Positions 43,093-54,232 of a DNA stretch of 64,000 nucleotides are shown here, piece by piece. The DNA lies in assembly GCA_010015655.1 (NCBI GenBank), contig ML976673.1:526895-590894 (forward strand). The letters run 5' to 3'. A program made the translations under genes and the position numbers. The stretch comes from Bimuria novae-zelandiae CBS 107.79. Taxonomy: Eukaryota; Ascomycota; Dothideomycetes; Pleosporales; Didymosphaeriaceae. The notes below the pieces were generated by a model that worked only from the letters and a program-made list of their open reading frames with translations, had not been told where the DNA came from and made no database searches. Numbering within the stretch: position 1 is the first letter of the stretch; the number at the start of each line of letters is the position of its first letter.

Positions 43093-45218
43093 CCGTAGCT
43101 TGGCAGCTGGCGCGCCGCGTCACCGAACGCGCCACCCCACCATGCAATACCCCAACTTCAATGCGCTGCATCTCCACCAATATGGACCCGATTACGGCCG
43201 CGATAGAAGCAATTGAATCACGGAGACCAGGAGAATCTTTCTCGTATCGAAAAATTGCAAAAGAATTTGGTGTTATACGATCTACACTAACGTGCCAGTA
43301 TAAGCGCTTTATCAGCCAGCAGCAGGTTCCTGTACAACATGGCCAAAATATCACCCAACAGCAAGAACAGGAGCTTCTACGATATATCAAGCGCCTTACC
43401 AAACGTGGTCTTCCTCCTACACGGCAAATGATACAGAGCTTTGCCTCTATGGTGGCCAAAAAGAACGTTAGCTTATCGTAGGTTGATCGCTTTGTCCGGC
43501 GTCACGCTAAATCCTTAATATCACGATAGACGACTAGTATTAACAGCAATCGTCACAAAGCTAATTCCCTAGCCAAATATAAGCTCTACTTCGACCTCCT
43601 ACAGCAGAAGATAGAGCAGTATCAGATTGAGGCTCGAGATATCTATAATATGGACGAGAAAGGCATCCTACTTGGCATCACCTCCCGCTCAAAGAGGATC
43701 TTTGATAGGCCTCTGTACGAGAGCAAGGCTGTAAGGCAAGCTATCCAGGATGGCAGCCGCGAGTGGATATCGCTCATAGCCTGTATATGCGCCGACGGAT
43801 CTGCCCTAGATCCAGCTCTGATCTATCAGGCCACCTCTACAAACATACAATTAAGCTGGGTCGAGGATCTTAACCCTTAACACTATTAGGCCTTTATTAC
43901 TATATCTAAATCTAGCTAGTTAAGCAATTAGATAGGCCTCGCATAGCTTTAATAGGTGTTTAATCGCCTCACAAAGTCAAAAGCTAGACAATTATATTAA
44001 CTATTAATCCTCGACGGCCATAGATCTTATGTTACTATGGATTTTATTAACTATTACGATCGTAATAGGATCCTGTTAGCCATCTATTTACCTTATTTAA
44101 CCTATACGTTGCAGCCTCTCGATGTCTGCGTGTTCAAGCCTCTATTAACAGCGTATTTAAATGAGCTGTCAGTCTTCCTACAGAACAGCCAGGGGCTAGC
44201 CTCTATTGCCAAGAGAGACTTCTTTAGCCTATTCTAAAAGGTCTAGGTTAGCACTATAAGGTAGCTATTAATCCTCCGGGCCTTTAAAGCTATAGGTATC
44301 TCCCCGCTAGATCTAACAACTATCCTTAAGTAATTTAATTAGACTATACCTCTTAATTAATAATTATAAAAGAGTTTAACCTTAATACTTAGTGCTTTAG
44401 ATTGGAGAAAGATTAACTGGCTAATAAAGGCTATTATTAATATAGGGGGTGATAATAAGGCTAAGAAGCTAAGTCGAACTGTACACTTAATCTCTATATA
44501 AAAGCAACTCCTAGAGCATAAAAACAAAGGTCTGCGAGAGGCTCTAATAATGTAGAAGAAACTCTTAAAGCGAGGCAGGTCTCTGCCTCTTAATTGGCCA
44601 GATAAGTATCATAGTGGAGCTATTTTCTAGTCATCCTACAGCGTACAGCGGGCACGTAATTGTTAATACGAAAAAAATGCTAAAGCGTAGCAACTACAGC
44701 TTTAAAAAAGTAAGCAAGCAGAAGCCTGTTAGGCTAGCTAGTAGCTTAAAATAAGGCTACTTTAGGAAAGGCGTATTACTTAAGCAGCTGCTAAAGATGC
44801 ACGCGCAAAGTAAAGGGCTAATAAAGTTACTAAGTAACGCCTTAAGTAATAGGCCTGTAAGATATAAAGTTAACTTTAAAAGCGTATTAAAATATATAAA
44901 TTAGGTAGTAAGAATATCTTAAAGCCTCCTAATAAAGCTATTAAGAAAAAACAGCCTCAGCGTAAGGCTATAGATATTAATAAGGCCTTATCTATTACAT
45001 CTGCCTTAAAGTCGCGCAGCGGCCGAATAATTAGAACACTAAGGAGATATTAATAATCTAAGTAGCTAGTAATTATTTACAGGCCTTAGAGACCTTAACT
45101 TTAGAAAATCTCGTAATAATATTAATTATGGGTGGCTTAGTAGCCTTATGTTGCTGGCCGAGCGATCATGTTGGGGTGGCGCGTTCGGTGACGCAGCGCG
45201 CCAACTGCCAAGCTACGG
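43093..45218 (+). mobile_element. RIP-degraded Tc1/mariner (pogo/Fot1-like) element
   Basis: 2,126 bp between TA dinucleotides (43091-43092 and 45219-45220). TIRs of 47 bp (43093-43139, 45172-45218) begin CCGTAGCTTGGCAG and differ at two C/T positions. The plus-strand transposase starts at 43182 (MDPITAAIEAIESRRPGESF) with the HTH FSYRKIAKEFGVIRSTLT and stays open to about 43480. Later islands keep MDEKGILLGITSRSKRIF (43650-43880) and TYTLQPLDVCVFKPL (44037-44237), the DDE blocks. The remainder has heavy TpA excess and stops. It is related in sequence, length and TIR inner ends to copies A and B, but is a distinct subfamily. Confidence 0.9.
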
Positions 45219-45220
45219 TA

Positions 45221-45527
45221 AAGTGGAAGCTTGGACCACGCACTAAGTCGCGTCGATTTTGCCGATCCCTCATTCGTTGTTGCCCCAACCACCACAACGC
45301 CATCCCACCGTAGTTGCGCGCTGGCAACTACTCAAAGGAGAAAGCTCAACTTTGGAACCGAGTCACCTGATCACACAAGAGCTGGAGCCTATGTAGCGTA
45401 ATATGTAAATGCCCCGCAGCGAGTAAATCATTGCAGTTTCACACTCACACCAATTCACTTCTGTCTCACGCGTTACCGAAGAAGCAGACACTTCTGTCTC
45501 AAGCAATCATCCCACCGACACGCCCAG
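45221..45527. promoter_or_regulatory. oligoribonuclease promoter region
   Basis: 307 bp left between the transposon pair and the oligoribonuclease start. Together with the 139 bp upstream of POL1 it made up the original divergent promoter. No RIP is visible here. Assigned by position. Confidence 0.4.
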
Positions 45528-46137
45528 ATGATGGCCTCCAAAGACCCGCTCGTCTGGATTGATTGCGAGGTGCGTCATTCAGGGATAGAGTGGGCTTCTC
45601 TAACATCCACAGATGACGGGCTTGGACCCCGAAAAAGAGACTATCTTGTCTCTTGCATGTTTCGTCACGGACCACAACCTCAATCTTCTTGATAAATATG
45701 GCTACGAAGCCATAGTCCACCATAGCAAAGAGGATCTTGATCGCATGGGCGAGTGGTGCACCAGACATCACGGTCAGTCCGGACTGACAGAAGCTTGCAT
45801 AAAGTCCACCACTACGGCCGAACAGGCGGCAGACGGTTTGCTGCAATACATCAACAAATACGTGCCGACTCGCCAAACGGGCTTGCTGGCCGGGAACTCG
45901 ATCCACGCCGATAAGTCATTCCTGGTCAAGGCGCCGTACAATGTGGTGACGGACTACCTCCATTACCGGATCCTAGATGTATCGAGCATTAAAGAAGCCG
46001 CTCGTCGGTGGGCATCTCCAGAGATCCTGGAGAAAATCCCGAAGAAGCAAATGCTCCACGAAGCGAGGGCCGATATCCTCGAAAGTATCGAAGAGGCGAA
46101 ATTCTATCGCAAAGCCTTCTTTGTTCCGGATGCATGA
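45528..46137 (+). CDS. REX2: oligoribonuclease (DEDDh 3'-5' exonuclease), 188 aa
   Basis: Two exons: 45528-45569 and 45613-46137 (43-bp intron). Degrades 2-5-nt RNA oligomers to nucleotides, in mitochondria and/or cytosol. The intron splits the first catalytic motif: WIDCE|MTGLDPEKETI (Asp12, Glu14). Then LVKAPYNVVTDYLHYRILD with the third acidic residue, LAGNSIHADKSFL, and HEARADILESIEEAKFYR with the catalytic His and last Asp: all DEDDh residues are present. Length matches bacterial Orn and yeast Rex2 without a long presequence. Two ATGs in tandem (45528, 45531) are possible starts. Divergent from POL1 with transposons between. Confidence 0.93.
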
Positions 46138-46991
46138 CGCAAAGTGTTCAGCACATGAAGTTCACCCGTGTGATGGCAACATTGTTGTACAGTAACACGG
46201 GAGAGTAGAAGGACCGAACTTTCCCGTTGCGGAACGATGTGAGCGCAAGCATGGTTGAAGGTTCACGGGAGAGCCCAAAGTAGCATAACATCTCGCACAA
46301 TAAATGCGCACACCCGGCGCAACTAGTCGCATCTCAGAGCCCCCTGTTACAAGATCACTGCGACTATCCTTTCTGTGTACATATCCCCCGTTTGCATGGG
46401 TCAAGACGCGAACTCTCCTGTCGATTCATCACCGACCTACGCCTGTCCTAAAGCTACGACAGCTGTGGCATCTTCCTCAGATGGGACGATCTGCCTTATC
46501 CACATCCAATCACGCATCACCCGCGTACTCTGTAGTTGATCAATTCCCAAAGTACCCCAAAGATCATTTCCCCAAAATTCATCCTCGCGACTTCTTCAAC
46601 TGCGTTCAGAGATGGTCGATGAGTACAATGTAATTCGTCGGTGCTCCAGTCGTCTCTCTAACTGAGCCGTCTTGTACCATACGTTCCCACCAGCACATTG
46701 CACTTGCGTCATATACTAGATGGAGCCAGCGTCAAGGTTATGTTTGTGGTTCATTATCGGTCGTACGTATTTCACTCTCGCCCTTTTTTCTTGGCACAGC
46801 CAATAGTTCTGCTATAGTTCACTCTAAATACATGGATCGTAACCTTCTTGCGCATCGCTGTGCCTTTTTCCTAAACCTACGCTCATTTTCGGGCGAATGG
46901 CCCCTGGTTCTTAAGTATGCCTTTCCCTCTACTTCATTACCGGACTGTCCTGCGGATGTCGGTGCACAATTACTTCATTCCCAATTGAAAG
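46138..46991. other. gene-free stretch
   Basis: 854 bp between the oligoribonuclease stop and the Ser/Thr-rich gene. Short frames on both strands without motifs. Includes the promoter of the next gene by position. Confidence 0.45.
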
Positions 46992-48095
46992 ATGCTGCTC
47001 CAGGCCCGCTCATCTGTTGCGTTGTTCGCTTCTTTGGTTGTCTCGAAGATAGATGACTCCTCCGCAATTAATTTACAATACGGTCCTGGGTCAAGTTCGA
47101 GCACGTCTTCCTTAGCCTCTACCAGTACTACACACGCCACAAGTACTTCGGTCTCTTCATCCGTTATTCTGACAAAGTCATCGTTCTATTCATCTGTTCC
47201 TGCAACGGCGTCAATACCAACTAGTTCCACAATCATCGCAAGTACATCTGCGTCGCATTCCACGGCAAAATTGACATCAACAATCGCACTTACCCTTACT
47301 GTCACACTATCGCGCCCACGCTCAACGCTCACTTCAACTTCTCCCTCCCCAAAGACGTCATTATCCAGTCGAACTTTGAGTGCAAAACCATCAACTACGA
47401 GCCCTCTTCGCACCAATACCACCACTCATGTATCGTCCAGGCATCCAACAACGTCGTCGCTTACAGTAATACCCAACCCTACTACAATCATATACACGAC
47501 AACCATCTGCACCTCATTTCACGGGACTACTCCTTCCACGCTGAGCGCGTCGAGCTCGGTTTTGGTCTCTTCCAGTACACCCTGTGCTAATAGCTCCACC
47601 ATATCGAGCGCATCGAGCTCGGTGCTGGGCGCTTCAACTACGATTCCTACCAATAGCTCCACCAGGTTGAGCGAGTCGAGCTCGCTACTGATCGCCTCAA
47701 CAACGCCTTGCGCCAACAGCTCCACCACATCGAGCGCGTCGAGCTCGCTAGTGATTCCTTCGACCACGCCATATGCCAATAATTCCACCCAGTTTTCATT
47801 CCCTAGCGGAACACAATCATCGACAGTAGTCAAGCCAAGCCCCACCACGACCATTTTGACGACGACGTTGAGTGTGCCAGCAACTTCATCGCCATCTGCC
47901 TCCGATTCCACGACGAAGGCGCCGTTCACACCGTACCCAACGTCTCGTCCGGCAAGCACAACGACTACTGCGAATTCGACGGCAGCATCTACGTATACTG
48001 CCGGAGCAGAGAGGGGTATTACGTGCGCTACGGGATGGTTGGTGACGGGAGTTTTGCTGGCCCTGGGTACTATGCGGGATCTAGGGTTTGTTTGA
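46992..48095 (+). CDS. Ser/Thr-rich GPI-type cell-wall protein, 367 aa
   Basis: Intronless. The N-terminus MLLQARSSVALFASLVV looks like a signal peptide. Most of the chain is Ser/Thr (STSS, TTTI, SASSS) with scattered Asn-X-Ser/Thr sites, so it is presumably heavily O-glycosylated. A 21-residue repeat occurs nearly four times (ANSSTISSASSS-like). The C-terminus GITCATGWLVTGVLLALGTM is a hydrophobic tail suited to GPI attachment. Probably a surface mannoprotein; no catalytic domain is seen. An upstream first exon cannot be excluded, because the signal peptide is weak at its end. Antisense frames are shadows of the repeats. Confidence 0.65.
   Translation: MLLQARSSVALFASLVVSKIDDSSAINLQYGPGSSSSTSSLASTSTTHATSTSVSSSVILTKSSFYSSVPATASIPTSSTIIASTSASHSTAKLTSTIALTLTVTLSRPRSTLTSTSPSPKTSLSSRTLSAKPSTTSPLRTNTTTHVSSRHPTTSSLTVIPNPTTIIYTTTICTSFHGTTPSTLSASSSVLVSSSTPCANSSTISSASSSVLGASTTIPTNSSTRLSESSSLLIASTTPCANSSTTSSASSSLVIPSTTPYANNSTQFSFPSGTQSSTVVKPSPTTTILTTTLSVPATSSPSASDSTTKAPFTPYPTSRPASTTTTANSTAASTYTAGAERGITCATGWLVTGVLLALGTMRDLGFV
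47546..47792. repeat. 63-bp minisatellite, about 3.9 copies, in the coding sequence
   Basis: Units start at 47546, 47609, 47672 and 47735. Each begins CGYRTCGAGCTCG and carries a ...AATAGCTCCACC... or similar block near its end. The 63-bp length keeps the frame, giving a 21-residue Ser/Thr/Asn repeat. Confidence 0.85.
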
Positions 48096-48728
48096 TCAGT
48101 CGCAAATGTACCAACAGCTTCATGCGTAATATCCGGATTTCCTATCTTTTCAACCGTAACCCGAAGCGTCTTAATACATGTGGTCGTTATTCACGTAGCT
48201 TCATGGGTATGCAATGGAGCAGTTCCATGCCGTTACCGAACTGGTGGTGGATATGAGCGCACTGAGCATGCAATCTTAGTTTCGTGGTCTAATTGGAACG
48301 ATCAATTACCACAGCTTTTCTGCATCCAATCAATATCCAATTATTTACGCGGATAACACCAATGGTACTACCTTTGCGAGACCACGCGCCGTCGTACTGG
48401 TCGTGCAGACAGATTAGCCCCGCATTTACGGCTGCTCATGGTTTGAAGCACGCATTTTTTTGGGCTTAATTCTCTAGTTCTGCGTATCGCCGAAAATTCT
48501 ATTAGGTAGCGACCGCTAGGTGAGGTAGACGCTACCTGGGTGGCTCGGCCGCCACCCGCGCGTTGACATTCACTCAAATTTGACTACCGCATCCGGTTAG
48601 CGTATCCGCGTTTGCGCTCTGTTTGCTCGTCTACCTGTTCTTCTGCACATAGGAAAAAATCTCGAAAGTCCGCGGCGACTCTCTTCACCTACATCACTCT
48701 CGTCCGTCCCCAATCGACAACCGCCAGG
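48096..48728. other. intergenic stretch
   Basis: 633 bp between two plus-strand genes. No supported gene. The right part is promoter by position. Confidence 0.45.
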
Positions 48729-49307
48729 ATGTATCTCATTACGTGGCTCGTCTCTGTCCTCTCCTTCGCTGCCAGCACGCTCTCGCTCAAAATGAACCTG
48801 ACCCCCGCGCAGCGCAACGTCACCCAAGGCAAGGAGCAGGAGTTCAAATACCTGCCCAAGAACAGAACCGTGAGTTGGCCCTCTCTTCAACTAATAACCT
48901 GCACTAACGTTCCGGTCCACCCAGCCCACCAACATCACCTTCCTCGACAGCCTGACCAACACGACTGGTCATGTAATCGGTATGGTTTCCGCCCTACACC
49001 AAAGGTTTCATGCAGGTGCTAACGCTGGGAAGACGGTGCAAGGAATGGCACGTTCAACTGGACGGCGCCTGCGGATCTGGAGGCGCGAGGCGGGTACTTC
49101 TTCGTGCTGAGGCAGACGGTCAACAATGCGACGATCACCGTGATGTCCGATTCCGAGTTCCAGATCTTGGAGAAGCCGAAGCCGGAGCCGTCGGATAAGC
49201 CTGAACACAAGTCGGGGGCGGTGACGCTTGATACTGGATTCCCTAAGCTGGTGGAAACCGTGATTGTTGCGGGCATCGCGATGGTGCTGGGACCTTTGGT
49301 TCTGTAG
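48729..49307 (+). CDS. small secreted/GPI-anchored protein, Kre9-like N-terminal domain, 156 aa
   Basis: Three exons: 48729-48869, 48925-48979 and 49033-49307, phases consistent. The signal peptide is MYLITWLVSVLSFAAS. The mature part reads LTPAQRNVTQGKEQEFKYL, TNITFLDSLTN, then NGTFNWTAPADLEARGGYFF and NATITVMSDSEFQIL, the pattern of the fungal Ser/Thr-rich GPI-anchored (Kre9/Knh1-like) beta-sandwich domain. A Pro/Glu/Lys linker and the hydrophobic tail VETVIVAGIAMVLGPLVL suggest a GPI signal. Five Asn-X-Ser/Thr sites. Intron 2 uses a close acceptor after CTAAC (49031-49032). Function is unknown; these proteins sit at the cell surface. Confidence 0.72.
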
Positions 49308-49726
49308 AGGGTCTGAGTAATGCGACTTCGCTCATGAGGACTGCCTAGATTGTGGAAAATGGTAGCTATGGGGTCCGGTTCTCGGGTATGTGGGCGAGAA
49401 TGTGGAAGTGGAATGAGAACATACAGTGGTTCTGGCTGCAAAGCTGAGGACTCTTCGCTCATCCCGGCCTGTGGGTCATGTTACAATTTATCAAAAATGA
49501 TTAAAGGACGCCAAGTCGTATCGAGGCGTTGTGAGCCGTCTCGGTTGTCCATTCGAGGCCGTCTTGAGCATATACTTCTTCTGTAATTGGTGGTCGTCAG
49601 CGCCACTTTCGCAATGCGACACCCAACCTCGTATAAGATTCGAGCATTATGAAGTCATACCCGGTCGCAGATAGGAACCTTGAAAATGGAAGCCTCACGC
49701 TCTCCACAGATTCTACGTCTCTTACC
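49308..49726. other. intergenic stretch
   Basis: About 420 bp. No supported gene. Downstream region of the small GPI gene and upstream region of the disrupted gene. Confidence 0.4.
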
Positions 49727-52700
49727 ATGATGTTCCCCTCATGTGCGTCAGACACATTTATATTCGCTTGTTTAGTTGGCGCGCCCGTTGTACCAGGAAC
49801 TTTATCATTGAAGGTACTCTTGTGGCCTAATAAGGCTACCGTATTACGGGGGAGTGGTACGAACTTACGTGGAACCCAGTCGACAATGTGGCAAGTACTT
49901 CAACCATGTTGGTTGCCGCGAGCTGATACCGTTTCAAGCCCACTACTATTGTCCTTCGCAAGGGACCTCCGGAAAGTCTAGTAGACGTTGAAACATTGAC
50001 AAGTTCGTAATGACCAATTGTTTCGCTCCATTGCTGACACGATGAAGCTAATGCCACCGGTGGATCCTTTGCCTAAACTGTATCTCAATCCTTGGAGCCT
50101 AATTCAGACTACGTTCTAGAATTCAGACGTGAAGATGAGTTGAATTACTAGGATCAATTCTCAGTCGTGGCAGGAAGCGACGAGGTGGCTTCAGTAACTT
50201 CAAACGCGTCTGTTCCCGCGTCGTTACCTAGTCCTTCTCCAGTCATCAGTTCCTCCACATCGGTGATGAATAGTCCGTCTCTTAGTACCACCTCAATCAC
50301 AACTCCAGAAACGCCGAAAACCACACAAAAGCCCGACCAACCTTCGACAACATCCACGTCCGCTTCTGTTGATAGAAGCAGTGCCGCTAGCGATGTAACG
50401 GTAGCAGGCATTACGCCTACTACAACCCAATCCGGATTGCAAGCAAGCGATACAAGCACCGCGATCACTCCAACTCCATCCTCAGATAAGCCTAATGCCG
50501 GTGGACTTAGCGCTGGCGCCAAAGCTAGCATCGGCGTAGGGGTCTCATTGGCATGTCTCATACTAGCGATAAGTGCTTTTTGTCTGGGCATCGCTGTTCG
50601 AAAGAAGAACAGCCGAACACCAGACAAAGAAGGTTTCTCGCAGGTTGGCATAGAGAAGCCCGAACTGGGCGGCAAAGAGGTCCACAAACATCACATTACG
50701 CCAGAAGTTGATGGTCGAGTTGTGACAGCCACTCCGCCTAGCCACTCTACGCACATAGACATTCCGAAAAGACCCGAGGAGTTGGATTGTGTGCGTATAG
50801 ATAGGGCTCCAACAACCCACGGAAACGAGCAGAGTTGCCAACAATCAATCAATCTATTAATCAATTAGTATTTTTGCTCAAATTGATCCTATCAATCAAA
50901 TCAATCTCTCTCTCTCTCTATAACCAATCAGTTTAGTTTTTTCCTATTTTTTTGATTGATTGATAAATTCTTTTAATCTATTTTTACGCCGTATTTAACG
51001 CTAAGAAGGCCTTTTAAAGCAGTAATATTAATAAGTATAGTTAATTATATATATTATTAGTATTAGTTATTTAGTATTTTTAGTAATTTCCTAATTAAGT
51101 AATTAGCTAGCTTAACACCCTAATTTTAGCGCGTTTGCCCTCTCTATTAATACTCTTTCTTACCCTCCTCCCACACTCTCTCGCACCCTCTCTCTTACAC
51201 GTATATAATAGCCTTAGGTTTACAAAATAAAAGCAAAAGGAGCTTTCTAAGTATAGTAAAAAGGCTAATAGCGTTACTAGTCGTTGCGCCTAGCTTATAG
51301 AGTACATAGGACCCGCTAGTAACTTAAGGTAGCTAGAGCTTTAAGACTAAGCTCCGGGACCTTAACGCTATAGCTTTTAACGCAGAGTCTTTACTCTTAA
51401 TTAACACGCTCTTAAGGCTCTTAAACGTATTAACGCCCTTTTATAGGCTACTAGAGACACTAACGCCGTCCTTTTAAGCTATATTAAGTAAGGCTACTAC
51501 TACTTCCTTAGTTGCCTCCTTACCTAGCTCTAATAGCCCTAGGCTCGAATTTAACGCTTAGTTTACTAATAACTTTAATAGTATTAACTAGGCAAGATTA
51601 CTATAGTATATAAAGCCTCTACGTACGTAGAGGTTTAAGAAGTCCTCGCTCTATAATTACGGGTATCGCGTTACTCTCCGGGCAAATATGTAGCGTATAT
51701 TTTTCGTCTACCGCTATTGCTATATATACAAAGTACCTAGTAATTAATTTATTAAAGAGACGACAAGCTCTACATCGTCGGCATGGAACCATGTAGAGCA
51801 GAGACGGCCAGGCTATAGGCACTTTCGCCCGGGCAAATAATTAACTCTATTAGAGTTAGGGTAGCGTACTCTTGCTAACCTTATAAGCGCCGGCGTTAGC
51901 GTGCTGTAGGAGGTATCTAACGCCCTAAGAAACTTTAATTAATAGCGTTTTTAACTCGCTCTAGTTAGCTAGCTTACTAAGAATAATTACCTACTACGCG
52001 AAGTAAAGACGCTGTCCTTTTAAAAGCTTTTACGCGCTGCTAACCTAGAGGCTAAGCTAGCTACTTTTTAGAGCTATATAACTATCGCTACCTTCCTATT
52101 AAGGTTATACGTAAATTTATAGCTTTATATACAAACTAAGCTCGCTCGCGCCCTTAGCAAAATCCATATTAGCTTTAATAGCTAGTCTATAAAAGGCGGT
52201 AAGAGTGCGTTTTATAGGCTTATCGCTTACTACGTTAATAGTTATAGCAAGCTCTGCGACCTGCCTTTTACCCTCTCTTAACTTAGTAGTGCGTATACAG
52301 GCGAGAAAGTCGCTATAGTTATTATTAAGACGCTACAGGCCTTTAGTATTAATAGTAGCTTAGTTAGGTACTTTATACTTAATAATACGATAAATAATAA
52401 TACAGCCCTTAAGGCGCTAGGCGCCTATTATAGCTTTGCCTTATAAGATTAACGCCTCCGCTGCTCACCTCACTCGCTTAACTTAGTAAGGCAAACTATA
52501 ATATTTAGAACTAATAAAGACGCCTTTAATAATAACACCTTATAGTTTAGACTCGAGGAGAAATACCTACGCGAGTAGCGAGAAAAGGGCCTTATTAAAG
52601 TCCTTATAAACGTTATACTCTTAATATTAACGCCTTAGTAATATAACCTTTTTAACAACTTTTAACGTTTAACACGCGAGGTAGGAGAGCCTCTATAGCT

Positions 52701-54232
52701 TTTTAAACCTATTAAGCCTATTATTACTCGCTAGAATAGCTACCTTAACTTTATAGAGAGAGTAGTCCTCCTCTACTGCGTAATTAATGCTCTTATTAAT
52801 TATAGGGTAGAGAAGGCGCTATAGGATAAGTCTTTAGCTCGCGCGCATGGCAGGGCTCTTATTAATAAAGCACCTATAAAAAGCCTCACCGCTACTAATT
52901 AGGCTATAATTAGTTAGTATATTAAAGTCCTCTAGCCCTTAAAGGAGGCTATAAAGAGACTTAAAGGCTATAGCGACTCTAGCTATTTTAGTGCAATCTA
53001 CGAGATATATTTTACTTTTAAGTACCTTTTCTCCTACTTTAAGTAGCTTGTTAAGAGCTTTTAAGATATTAATTTTAATAAGCCTAACGCTCTAGAGGAC
53101 TACTTAAAAATTAATATAATTATAGCCTACTTAAAGCTTTTAAAGTATTATAAGCTCCTTAAAAAGACGCCTGTTTATTACGCCTTTATAGTCCTCTACC
53201 CTTACTATAAGTACTACTTTGTTAACGCATGGACTGGAGAGTATAAAGTTTAGCTTAATTAAGCTAATTAGCAATTCTAAAAGCTCTAGGCTATATATAA
53301 ATTAAAAGACGCTTGCCCTATTATCTCTCTTACGCGCAAATAAGTAAAGCGCGTTAGTAATATTAATAACTACGCTAAGTTACACGTTAAGCCTCTAAAA
53401 GCTAAAACTTCTACTCCACTTGTTAATAGTACTAACAAGTTTAATTACTAGTAGTATAACGAACTTAGCGTCCCTAAGGATCACGTATACTATATAGATC
53501 TTATTAGGTATTAGGTATTTCTCCGCGATTAATATCCCTGCCTTTCTTAGTTTACTATTAATCTCCTCTTGATCCTAGCGTCCTCTTGTTACTGTAAGAG
53601 AATGTTTTCTAAGGTTAGCGATATAATAGAGCTAAAACGTTAAAAAATAAGCCCTTAAATGCTCTCCACAATCACGTGCGTACGGAGTTGGCTAAGAGCT
53701 GGATACTCTCCACCCCAGGAGACCCCGGACGGCGAGCTCCTAGTAGAGCTCTCAGAGCTCGAGATGCACGATATCTATCAGGTATCGCAGTGGGATGACC
53801 CTGTCTAGCTCGTGCTGTACACATTTTATCTTAGCGCGATTTTTTAATTAATTAATTAATTAATTATTAATTAAAAAGCCTTAAAATTGACTATTAATTA
53901 ATTAATTAGTAACTCGAGGTCCTCGACGATCAATCAAATCAATCTCAGCCCGAATTTTTGATTGATTGATTGTTGGCAACTCTGGAAACGAGGGTGAACC
54001 CCCACCCAAAGGAGAGCTCCAAGGGCTCGGCGCGAACACGAAAGAGGCTAACGGCATTTCGTTGCCTACACGAGCGCTCTCCAATATTCAAACACAACAT
54101 ATAGTATCACCGAACACGTCGGCGTTGGAGACCGGCCCCGATGGCGTGGTCACCGCTGTCAACGCATACGATGATCCACGCTTAGTTCAGAACCCGTGGG
54201 CACAGGATCCGTCCGACGACCGTCCTGGCTAG
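49727..54232 (+). pseudogene. cell-wall-type single-pass membrane protein gene, disrupted by lesions and a hAT insertion
   Basis: Pieces in order: a possible signal start MMFPSCASDTFIFACLVG (49727); ITGEWYELTWNPVDN and TTIVLRKGPPESLVDVETL in another frame with a TGA; then NDQLFRSIADTDEANATGGS and SLEPNSDYVLEF with a TAA (50074) and TAG (50149). From 50152 the frame is open: Ser/Thr-rich stalk, transmembrane span ASIGVGVSLACLILAISAFC, basic stop-transfer AVRKKNSR and cytosolic tail to THGNE (50829). The transposon follows, and the tail resumes at 53993 (GEPPPKGELQG) to the stop at 54232. The architecture resembles fungal wall-sensor-like proteins with a Kre9-like ectodomain. Non-functional now. 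Confidence 0.75.
50830..53984 (+). mobile_element. RIP-degraded hAT transposon
   Basis: 3,155 bp with perfect 25-bp TIRs (50830-50854, 53960-53984) starting CAGAGTTGCCAACAATC, flanked by the 8-bp direct duplication GAAACGAG (50822-50829, 53985-53992). An 8-bp duplication and a CAG-type end define hAT. A stop-ridden plus-strand frame still shows NNNTALKALGAYYSFAL and RLRCSPHSLNLV (52393-52490), the zinc/RNase H-like core of fungal hAT transposases, and CKRMFSKVSDIIE near 53596, the C-terminal dimerisation region. Heavy TpA excess marks RIP, but about 53660-53815 is spared and encodes GELLVELSELEMHDIY. A (TC)n run lies at 50908-50920. Confidence 0.93.

Noticed and set aside
47186..47959. Two long minus-strand frames rich in Val/Glu
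   Set aside because: Antisense shadows of the Ser/Thr-rich repeats in the GPI-type protein gene.
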